NCBI RefSeq assembly: GCF_001548035.1
Contig: NZ_AP014723.1
Span: 1,240,001 to 1,304,000 of the forward strand
Reading direction: 5' to 3'
DNA length: 64,000 nucleotides
Source: Sulfurospirillum sp. UCH001
GTDB lineage: Bacteria; Campylobacterota; Campylobacteria; Campylobacterales; Sulfurospirillaceae
Shown: positions 16,761 to 24,162 of the stretch, piece after piece
How positions within the stretch are numbered: the stretch's first letter is position 1
Layout of the letters: every line of letters starts with the position of its first letter
Program-made: the position numbers and the translations under genes
The notes under the pieces: model-generated
Told to the model about the DNA's origin: nothing
What the model saw: only the letters and a program-made list of their open reading frames with translations
The model's database searches: none

Positions 16761-18090
16761 AGAGATTATTGAACGTATTGAAGGTGAAGCAACCTTAGAG
16801 TTGGAATGGGAAAATGAGCAGGTCAGTTTTGCCAAAATTAAATTTTTTAATTACAGAGGCATTGAAGAGATTTTAAAAAAACGTCCACTGCTAGATGCAT
16901 TAGCGCTTACTCCTAGAGTATGTGGTATATGCTCACATTCTCATGCTATCGCTTCTGTTTTGGCGATTGAGGCGTGTTATAAAAATGCTGGAGAGCTTTT
17001 AACGATAAGCCAAAAAGCAAAAGACATTCGAGAAATCGCACTGAATGCCGAGAAAATTCACAATCATATTAAATGGTATTTTTTTACCATACTTCCTGAA
17101 CTCAAAAAAATTAGCGATACATCTTATAAAGGGAATGCTTTTAAGGACAAACAATGGTTTGAGGCTCAACAAGCTGTCATTCAAACACTTAAAATGGGTT
17201 CTCATTTTACCGGACAATGGCCACATGGCTCTTTTGTTATGGCTGGTGGAGTAACGTGTGATCCTCTAAAAAGCGATATTATAGGTGCATTAGGTTGCTT
17301 GGATGCTGTCATCGCCTTTTGTGAAGAGCACTTCTATGGAATGCACTTAGAGGAGTTTTTGAGCTTTGACTCAGCACTGCAAGTTATGTCAGCTCCCTCT
17401 GCTTTGTCATATGGCATTGATGAAATGATTAAGTATGGCTTTGATCGTTTAGGACGAAGTTTTGATCGTTTTTTAGCTTTAGGAGAGTCGTATCGTTATG
17501 AGGGAAGCCTCAAGGCGGCTAAGACAACAGTTTTAGGAGCTGATCTTAAATACGTGCATGAGAGTACAGAACATACATTTTTTGAGGACAAGCACAAAGG
17601 TTATACCTATTCCAAGAGTGCGATGTATCGAAGGAATTATTGTGAAGTTGGACCTTTAGCACGTATGATGGTCTCCAAAGATGCATTGATGCGTGATTTT
17701 CATCGAAGATTTAAAGATGCAGCATTGACGCGCGTTGTAGCACGTGCTGTTGAATGTGCACATCTATTGTTAAGAACAAAAACACTTTTAGCGCAACTAA
17801 ATCTTAAAGAACCTTCTTTGATTTTACCCAAAAGAGATATTTATAGCCTCAGTGGTGAAGGCATTGGTGTGATTGAAGCACCACGTGGCTCTTTGATCCA
17901 TTATGTAGTAGCACAACAAGGCGTTATAGAATCCTATGACATTATCACTCCAACTGTATGGAATTTAGGAAATGGTGATAAAGAGAATCCTTCTACTGCT
18001 CAAAAAGCTATAATCGGTCTAAACTCATTTACCAAAGCAGACTTTATTCTCAAAAGTTTTGACGTTTGTTCTGTGTGTACAACCCAATGA
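16747..18090 (+). CDS. hupL: Group 2-like [NiFe]-hydrogenase large subunit without C-terminal extension (HupL-like)
   Basis: The 447-residue protein carries both nickel-ligand motifs: RVCGICSHSH at residues 57-66 (C59, C62), and DVCSVC at the very C-terminus (C441, C444), which is followed only by TTQ and the stop. Ordinary large subunits have DPCxxCxxH plus a peptide that a protease removes after the His or Arg. Here both the His and the peptide are missing, so processing should be unnecessary. That is a hallmark of regulatory, H2-sensing hydrogenases. The protein is shorter than HydB (582). The ATG at 16747 is chosen over a TTG three bases earlier. Catalytic, sensing and dual roles are all open. 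Confidence 0.86.
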   Translation: MKITKEIIERIEGEATLELEWENEQVSFAKIKFFNYRGIEEILKKRPLLDALALTPRVCGICSHSHAIASVLAIEACYKNAGELLTISQKAKDIREIALNAEKIHNHIKWYFFTILPELKKISDTSYKGNAFKDKQWFEAQQAVIQTLKMGSHFTGQWPHGSFVMAGGVTCDPLKSDIIGALGCLDAVIAFCEEHFYGMHLEEFLSFDSALQVMSAPSALSYGIDEMIKYGFDRLGRSFDRFLALGESYRYEGSLKAAKTTVLGADLKYVHESTEHTFFEDKHKGYTYSKSAMYRRNYCEVGPLARMMVSKDALMRDFHRRFKDAALTRVVARAVECAHLLLRTKTLLAQLNLKEPSLILPKRDIYSLSGEGIGVIEAPRGSLIHYVVAQQGVIESYDIITPTVWNLGNGDKENPSTAQKAIIGLNSFTKADFILKSFDVCSVCTTQ

Positions 18091-18128
18091 ACGTATTATT
18101 TCGCGTGTGACAATTTAGCCATTTTTAA

Positions 18129-18134
18129 TATAAT
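18129..18134 (+). promoter_or_regulatory. Possible -10 box in the hydA upstream region
   Basis: TATAAT in a T-rich context, about 200 nt before hydA. If used, it gives a long leader. The rest of 18091-18332 shows no gene, only the palindrome at 18244-18257 and AT-rich sequence. Confidence 0.35.
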
Positions 18135-18243
18135 ACACTTTTTATCCTCTTTTTTTGTTACTTTTCTACTCTGTTGAATTAAAATACCCTTAATTATGTG
18201 CCTTCCTGCCATATTGTGAAACATTTTTTGATTTAATTCTAAA

Positions 18244-18257
18244 TGAATACTCATTCA
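18244..18257. promoter_or_regulatory. TetR-type operator candidate upstream of hydA
   Basis: Inverted repeat TGAAT-ACTC-ATTCA, a size and form typical of TetR-family operators. It lies 75 nt before the hydA start and in the operon next to a TetR gene. The region before the TetR gene contains a related AATGAAT...CATT arrangement at 15251-15268 with a longer spacer. Confidence 0.5.
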
Positions 18258-18332
18258 GGTAAACAAATATTGTCTGTTTTCTGAATAATGCCTTAACTTT
18301 TTGATCTTGGAAAATTTACACAGGAGAGATTT

Positions 18333-19490
18333 ATGGAACACGCTAAACTGTACGAAAGGCTTGCTGAGAGACTTAGCAATCTTGAGAAGTTCCCCCGTAT
18401 TAAGGAGGACAAATCTATTGCGGCACTGATGGAAGAGAATGGTATCAGCCGTAGAGATTTTATGAAGTGGGCAGCAGGTGTAACTGCAATGTTGTCATTA
18501 CCTTCAACATTTACACCGCTAATGGCACAAGCTGCTGAGCTTACTGACCGTTTACCAGTTATTTGGTTACACATGGCAGAGTGTACAGGTTGTAGTGAGA
18601 GTTTGTTAAGAACAGATGCTCCAACAATCGATAGTTTGATTTTTGATCACATTTCACTCGAATACCATGAGACACTAATGGTTGCCTGTGGTTGGCAAGC
18701 TGAGCACAACTTAGAGAGTGCGATTGAAAAATACAAAGGTAAATACATCTTAATGGTAGAAGGTGGTATTCCTGCAGGTAGCAGTGAATTCTTCTTAACT
18801 GTTGGACCACACGGACAAACAGGTCAAAAAAGTGCACAAAAAGCGGCTGATTCTGCAGCAGCTATTTTTGCTATTGGTTCTTGTTCAAGTTTTGGTGGTA
18901 TCCAAGCAGCTCATCCAAACCCAACCAATGCACAACCTCTTAGTAAAGTAACCAATAAACCAGTTATCAATGTTCCAGGCTGTCCTCCAAGTGAGAAAAA
19001 TATTGTAGGCAACGTTTTACATTATATTCTTTTTGGCACACTTCCAGCACTTGATGCATATAATCGTCCAAAATGGGCATATGGCCTTAGAATTCATGAT
19101 CTTTGTGAAAGACGTGGACATTTTGATGCAGGTGAATTCGTTCAAGAATTCGGTGATGCAGGTGCTAAAAAAGGTTTCTGTCTTTATAAAGTGGGTTGTA
19201 AAGGTCCTTATACTTTCAATAACTGTTCACGTGAGAGATTTAACCAACATACTTCTTGGCCAGTTCAAGCAGGTCACGGCTGTATCGGTTGTTCAGAGCC
19301 AGGTTTCTGGGATAACATGGGACCATTTGAAGAACCATTAGGTGATAGATTGTACCATACAGTTTATGGCGAAGGTGCTGATAAAACTGCTGATAAAGTA
19401 GGTGTGGCACTCTTAACTGCAACTGCAGTAGGTATTGCGGCTCATGCGGCGATTGCTGCGGTTAAGGGCAGTGGAAAAACTGAAGAATAA
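18333..19490 (+). CDS. hydA: Periplasmic [NiFe]-hydrogenase small subunit
   Basis: HydA carries the electron-transfer iron-sulfur clusters of the membrane-bound uptake hydrogenase. The 385-residue precursor has a Tat leader with SRRDFMKW at residues 39-46 and a hydrophobic stretch ending near PLMAQA. The proximal cluster motif AECTGCSESLLR, then GSCSSFGG, VPGCPPSE, CERRGHFDAGEF, VGCKGPYTFNNCS and GHGCIGCSEPGFWD, supply the cluster ligands. A C-terminal hydrophobic helix (VALLTATAVGIAAHAAIAAV) anchors it to the membrane. AGGAGAG precedes the ATG. It heads hydABCDE and is exported with HydB as a folded complex, as known for Wolinella succinogenes HydABC. Confidence 0.97.
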   Translation: MEHAKLYERLAERLSNLEKFPRIKEDKSIAALMEENGISRRDFMKWAAGVTAMLSLPSTFTPLMAQAAELTDRLPVIWLHMAECTGCSESLLRTDAPTIDSLIFDHISLEYHETLMVACGWQAEHNLESAIEKYKGKYILMVEGGIPAGSSEFFLTVGPHGQTGQKSAQKAADSAAAIFAIGSCSSFGGIQAAHPNPTNAQPLSKVTNKPVINVPGCPPSEKNIVGNVLHYILFGTLPALDAYNRPKWAYGLRIHDLCERRGHFDAGEFVQEFGDAGAKKGFCLYKVGCKGPYTFNNCSRERFNQHTSWPVQAGHGCIGCSEPGFWDNMGPFEEPLGDRLYHTVYGEGADKTADKVGVALLTATAVGIAAHAAIAAVKGSGKTEE

Positions 19491-19505
19491 TTGAAGGATA
19501 AGATA

Positions 19506-21254
19506 ATGAGTAAAAGAATCGTAGTAGATCCAATCACCAGAATCGAAGGTCACTTAAGGGTAGAAGTTATTGTTGATGATAACAATGTTGTTACTGAAGC
19601 ATACTCTTCTTCAACACTTTGGAGAGGTATCGAGACTATCCTTAAAGGCAGAGACCCAAGAGATGCAGGCTTTATGGTACAAAGAATTTGTGGTGTTTGT
19701 ACATACTCACACTACAAAGCGGGTATTATGGCAGTTGAAGACGCTCTAGGAATTGAGCCACCACTTAATGCAAAACTAACACGTACATTGATGAACAATG
19801 CACTTTTCTTACACGATCACGTTGTTCACTTCTATCATCTTCATGGTCTTGACTGGGTTGATGTTGTTTCAGCTCTTAAAGCTGATCCGCATAAAGCTGC
19901 AGCTGAGTCATTCAAATACACAGACGCTCCAATCGCGTGTGGTGCAGATGATCTTGTAGCAACTCAAAAAAGAGTAGCTGAATTTGTTAAAAAAGGACAC
20001 CTTGGACCATTCGCTAATGCGTACTGGGGACATCCAACATACAAATTGACACCAGAGCAAAACCTTATCGCGGTTTCTCACTACCTTAAAGCACTTGAGC
20101 TTCAAAGAACAGTTGCTCAAATGATGGCTATTTTTGGTGCAAAACAACCACACCCACAAAGCTTAACCGTTGGTGGTGTCACATGTGTTATGGACCTTCA
20201 AACACCTTCACGTTTAGGTGAGTATTTAACTAAATTTAAAGAGATTGCAGATTTCGTTAACCGTGCATATTATCCAGACGTTGTTATGGCAGGACGTGCG
20301 TACGCTGGCGAGCCAAGTGTTACAGGAGGCTTGGGTGTACCAAATCTCTTTACACAAAAAGAGTTCCAAATTAACGCGAAAGAGTTCTTGTTTGAGAGCG
20401 GCGTAATGTTGGGCGAAGATGTTGTTAACTTGATTACAGGTAAACCATTTAAAGTTCAAACATTAGATGAGAGCAAAATTACAGAAGAAGCGACACGTGC
20501 ATGGTATAAAGACAATGCTGCATATCATCCATATGAAGGTCGCCAAGAGCCTAACTATACAGGCTTTAAAGACGCTCAAACGATCAATGACAAAGGTGTT
20601 CTTGCTCCTACAAAAGTTATTGATGAAAACGGTAAATATACTTGGATTAAAGCACCTCGTTACGATGGTAAACCACTTCAAGTTGGACCATTGGCAAATA
20701 TCGTTGTTAACTATGCACTAGGTAACAAACGTGTAAAAGTGGTTGTTGATAAATTCTTGAAAGATACAGGTCTTCCTATTACAGCTGTTGCTTCAACACT
20801 TGGTCGTACAGCATGTCGTATGATCGAAGCTAAAGTTATTGCTGATAATGGTTTAGAAGCATTTAACGCATTGATTCAAAACTTAAAAGTTGACGATGCT
20901 ACATGTACAAGTTACAAAATTGATAAAAACAAAGAGTACAAAGGTCGCTACATTGGTCACGTACCACGTGGTGTTCTAAGTCACTGGGTTAAAATCAAAA
21001 ATGGTGTGATTGAAAACTACCAAGCTGTAGTTCCTAGTACATGGAATGCAAGTCCAAAAGATGCTAAAGGTGTTAGAGGATCTTATGAAGAATCTCTCAT
21101 TGGCTTGAAGATCACAGATCTTTCTCAACCGCTTGAAATTGTAAGAATCATCCACTCTTATGATCCATGTCTAGCATGTGCTGTACATGTTATGGATACA
21201 AAAGGTAATGAGATGAGCAGTTATAAGGTCAATGTTAACGGCGCATCTTGCTAA
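19506..21254 (+). CDS. hydB: Periplasmic [NiFe]-hydrogenase large subunit
   Basis: HydB holds the nickel-iron active site that splits H2. The 582-residue protein starts MSKRIVVDPITRIEGHLRVE and has the first nickel motif RICGVCTYSH (C62, C65). The second is DPCLACAVH (C555, C558, H561). The 21 residues after H561 form the C-terminal extension that a HyaD-type protease removes once nickel is inserted. HydD, two genes downstream, is the obvious candidate. The ATG at 19506 follows GAAGGATAAG, and an in-frame TTG at 19491 is less likely. It lacks its own export signal and should travel with HydA. Confidence 0.97.
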   Translation: MSKRIVVDPITRIEGHLRVEVIVDDNNVVTEAYSSSTLWRGIETILKGRDPRDAGFMVQRICGVCTYSHYKAGIMAVEDALGIEPPLNAKLTRTLMNNALFLHDHVVHFYHLHGLDWVDVVSALKADPHKAAAESFKYTDAPIACGADDLVATQKRVAEFVKKGHLGPFANAYWGHPTYKLTPEQNLIAVSHYLKALELQRTVAQMMAIFGAKQPHPQSLTVGGVTCVMDLQTPSRLGEYLTKFKEIADFVNRAYYPDVVMAGRAYAGEPSVTGGLGVPNLFTQKEFQINAKEFLFESGVMLGEDVVNLITGKPFKVQTLDESKITEEATRAWYKDNAAYHPYEGRQEPNYTGFKDAQTINDKGVLAPTKVIDENGKYTWIKAPRYDGKPLQVGPLANIVVNYALGNKRVKVVVDKFLKDTGLPITAVASTLGRTACRMIEAKVIADNGLEAFNALIQNLKVDDATCTSYKIDKNKEYKGRYIGHVPRGVLSHWVKIKNGVIENYQAVVPSTWNASPKDAKGVRGSYEESLIGLKITDLSQPLEIVRIIHSYDPCLACAVHVMDTKGNEMSSYKVNVNGASC

Positions 21255-21274
21255 AAGCGAAAGGGAGTCTAACA

Positions 21275-21949
21275 ATGAAAAGAGATATAGAATTTGAGTT
21301 CTCGGCAGGGCTTCGTTGGACGCACTGGCTTAGAGCAATTGCTATTTTTGTATTAACGGTGACAGGTTTTTATTTAACCTATGTGTTCATCGCTCCTGAA
21401 GCATCAGATGAGCCTATCCTCTTTTTGAATGCAAAATTCAGAATGTGGCATGAAATAGCAGGATTTTTGCTAATTGCAATTACACTCTACAAAACATACC
21501 TCTTCTGTGTTGATAGCATCAGTTCAAAAGAGAGAATATCGTTTTTAGATTTTGTAAGTCCAAAAATATGGATTCAACAGCTTAAATATTACCTTTTTAT
21601 GGGGGAACACCCTCATTTAAGAGGTGTTTATAATCCGTTGCAATTTGTAGCATATGTTGGTCTTTATGCAATGATTTTCATCATTAGCTTAACAGGCCTT
21701 ATTTTATATGTTCATTGTTATCAAGGTGGTGGTATTGGTCTTTTCTTATATGACTATATGCGCCCAATTGAAGCAATGCTTGGCGGACTTGCAATGGTAA
21801 GAGAGATTCACCATATCGTTATGTGGGGTATCTTGATCTTCTTACCAATTCACATCTATATGGCAATCTTTAACTCTATTATGGGTAAAGAGGGTTCAAT
21901 GGATGCGATTATTAGTGGTTACAAATTTCATAAACAACACAAACACTAA
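21275..21949 (+). CDS. hydC: Hydrogenase di-heme cytochrome b subunit
   Basis: HydC anchors the hydrogenase and passes electrons to menaquinone. The 224-residue protein has four hydrophobic membrane segments and the histidines expected for two b-type hemes: RWTHWLRA, FRMWHEIAGF, REIHHIVMWG and FLPIHIYMA. The ATG at 21275 follows AAAGGGAGTCTAAC. A TTG-initiated extension overlapping hydB is possible but not family-like. In Wolinella the equivalent subunit is required for electron transfer to quinone. Confidence 0.95.
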   Translation: MKRDIEFEFSAGLRWTHWLRAIAIFVLTVTGFYLTYVFIAPEASDEPILFLNAKFRMWHEIAGFLLIAITLYKTYLFCVDSISSKERISFLDFVSPKIWIQQLKYYLFMGEHPHLRGVYNPLQFVAYVGLYAMIFIISLTGLILYVHCYQGGGIGLFLYDYMRPIEAMLGGLAMVREIHHIVMWGILIFLPIHIYMAIFNSIMGKEGSMDAIISGYKFHKQHKH

Positions 21950-21961
21950 GAGAGCCTTTTC

Positions 21962-22501
21962 TTGAAAGTGTTGATTTTGGGCATTGGCAATGTGATGTTC
22001 TCCGACGAAGGCGTCGGAGTTCATCTTTGCCGCCTTGTTGAACAAAAGTATCAGTTTTCTTCGCCAGAACACACCCTCACATTTGTTGATGGTGGAACCC
22101 TCGCACAAAGATTAATCCCTATTATTGCTGAGTATGAATATCTCATCGTTCTTGATTGTGTTGATGCCCATGATGGAGAGATTGGTGATGTGTACTTTTT
22201 TGATTTTGAAAATGTACCTAATACCATTACATGGCAAGGCAGTGCACATGAAGTGGAGATGCTTCAAACACTCACAATGATGGATATGGTAGGAGATCGT
22301 CCTCCTACAAAAGTTGTTGGTATTATTCCAGAAGTTGTAGATGACACCACATTAGAACTAACCCCTGCCGTTTTAAAAGGTAGTTCTGTAATGGAGAGCG
22401 TTTTACTTAAACATTTGGTAGAATTAGGATTTTCGTATCAGCAAATCAGCGATATTGATATCCAAAGCGTTGCCAATATGTCCTGTTTGGAGGATCGATG
22501 A
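21962..22501 (+). CDS. hydD: Hydrogenase maturation protease (HyaD/HybD family)
   Basis: The 179-residue protein starts KVLILGIGNVMFSDEGVGVH, the nickel-sensing motif of the HyaD/HybD endopeptidases (Glu/Asp ligand in SDEG). It then has FVDGGTLAQRL and VLDCVDA, with the other metal ligands. These proteases remove the C-terminal peptide of the large subunit after nickel insertion, and HydB has such a peptide while HupL does not. Translation starts at TTG (21962), with AAGAGAG upstream. Its TGA overlaps the ATG of the next gene by 4 nt (ATGA). Confidence 0.93.
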   Translation: MKVLILGIGNVMFSDEGVGVHLCRLVEQKYQFSSPEHTLTFVDGGTLAQRLIPIIAEYEYLIVLDCVDAHDGEIGDVYFFDFENVPNTITWQGSAHEVEMLQTLTMMDMVGDRPPTKVVGIIPEVVDDTTLELTPAVLKGSSVMESVLLKHLVELGFSYQQISDIDIQSVANMSCLEDR

Positions 22502-24162
22502 TCTTAGCATTCGAATTTAATTACGTTTCCAACAATGGTATTTTAGAAAATTTACTCAAAGAAATTGCGAATGATTTTGACATTAGTCATAAAATTATTC
22601 GTAAAGACTCTATCGTTACACTTTTTGTAGAAGAAGATGAGACACGCTTGTGTACGTTTGCCGATACGCTTTCTGCATCTCTTCCATTGTCAATCTTTTT
22701 TAAATCCTCTAGCGTAGAAGTTGTAGATACGATGTCTGATATTACTGAGGTTATTCCACCTCTTGCATACACCATCGAATTTACCCCAAAAATCTTAGCT
22801 TCAGTAGATAATCCAAATTCTGAATACTATCTTGCACCTTTCATTTCTTCGTCTCGTACCAATGTAAAGTTGTACCAAAACGAAAACGAACTTTTACATG
22901 GTAGTGATGCCAAAGCTTATGAAGCGGTGTATGACAGGTTAGCAGAATTGATTGCAAATGGTGAAAATGTAACTATTCAAACTAAAAATGGATCATATGT
23001 CTATGGAAAGATAGAAAATATCGCTTCATGTACACAAACGCTTGAGGTGATTGCGACCGATCTGTCTGTTGTAGAGCGTATGGTCGTTTGTAGAGAGAAT
23101 GAAATTAAAGCGTTAGCATCACTTGAGCGTCCAGCCATTCGTTTTAAAGTTAATGCATTGTTTTCACAAAAAGGTATTGTGAAAGAGTCTCGCGTTATAT
23201 TGAGACTTGCAGATGATCTTTTTATGTATCAGCTTTCAAAGCGCCTTTTTAGTAAAGGAGTCCAGTTCCTTTTCAAAGCAACGACGCAAAACTGTAAAGC
23301 ATCTTATAGTGTTCAGTTTGATGCCAAGTTACAAGCTATTGAGCCACTATTGGTTAGTGTTCTTGAAAACGGTGCTATTTTGATTGTAAAAGGAAGCGAT
23401 TATGCCTCTTCTACACTCAAAGCCAGTTTGGAAAAATTTGATGAGCCTTCTCATGGAGCATTTGCTTCTATCATGCAAGAGCATCAGCTTTTTGATGCAA
23501 CGACAAGTTGTTTTTATCTAAGTACGCTTCATAATGATCGTATTATGCACTATTCGAAAGAGCATGGTATGCTCAATCTCATAGAGATTTCTCTACCGTC
23601 TTCCTTTGAAGAGCTGTTTGCTGAAATTGAGAGAAGTAGCCCGAATGCAGAGCGTTTGGTTGCTAATTATAAAGAGCAATTTCCTGAAATTTACGCTAAA
23701 GCGATTGAAACGATTATTCCAAGTGATACACCAAAAAGTATTTACTCTCTTTGGAAAATTGTTGCGATGGTCTTGGGTCTTAGTGAAACATTTGAGAGTG
23801 CTGCTGAACAATTGATCGAAAATGCTGAAGATTTTGGCGGTCAAAAAGGGCCACGCATTGACTATTTCTTGCAAAAAGAAGATGCGTTAAGCTCTGATAT
23901 TGACTATGTAAGATTAGTACGTAGTGGCATTAGTTATAAATTAGCAGGTACAGATAACACAACATTGAGCTTTGGTTATATGGAAAGCCTCTCTTATTTT
24001 ATCTCTGATCTTTGTGACACACATAAGGAGAATTTGCTAACAAGTAAAATTGCGCTTGGTGGTTCTTTATTTGGCTACAAACGATTTTCTGAGATGATTG
24101 CTAAAAATCTTAAACCAAATCATACGATTTGCTTTAATAAAGAATTGCCGATTGACCAATAA
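22498..24162 (+). CDS. hydE: HydE-type hydrogenase accessory protein, HypF-like C-terminus
   Basis: The 554-residue protein occupies the hydE position of the Wolinella-type hydABCDE operon. It is not the radical SAM HydE of [FeFe]-hydrogenases, because no CxxxCxxC cluster motif is present. No signal peptide or membrane helix is visible. The last 120 residues (SGISYKLAG, LSFGYMESLSYFI, then SKIALGGSLFGYKRFSEMI and CFNKELPIDQ) resemble the C-terminal Kae1-like end of HypF, where the equivalent motif is SGGVFQN. The HypF acylphosphatase and zinc-finger domains are absent. It overlaps hydD by 4 nt and hypF by about 11 nt. A maturation role is inferred from context; the reaction is unknown. Confidence 0.8.
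   Translation: MILAFEFNYVSNNGILENLLKEIANDFDISHKIIRKDSIVTLFVEEDETRLCTFADTLSASLPLSIFFKSSSVEVVDTMSDITEVIPPLAYTIEFTPKILASVDNPNSEYYLAPFISSSRTNVKLYQNENELLHGSDAKAYEAVYDRLAELIANGENVTIQTKNGSYVYGKIENIASCTQTLEVIATDLSVVERMVVCRENEIKALASLERPAIRFKVNALFSQKGIVKESRVILRLADDLFMYQLSKRLFSKGVQFLFKATTQNCKASYSVQFDAKLQAIEPLLVSVLENGAILIVKGSDYASSTLKASLEKFDEPSHGAFASIMQEHQLFDATTSCFYLSTLHNDRIMHYSKEHGMLNLIEISLPSSFEELFAEIERSSPNAERLVANYKEQFPEIYAKAIETIIPSDTPKSIYSLWKIVAMVLGLSETFESAAEQLIENAEDFGGQKGPRIDYFLQKEDALSSDIDYVRLVRSGISYKLAGTDNTTLSFGYMESLSYFISDLCDTHKENLLTSKIALGGSLFGYKRFSEMIAKNLKPNHTICFNKELPIDQ

Noticed and set aside
22498-24162. HydE as the radical SAM maturase of [FeFe]-hydrogenase
   Set aside because: No CxxxCxxC cluster motif, wrong length, and the operon is for a [NiFe] enzyme.
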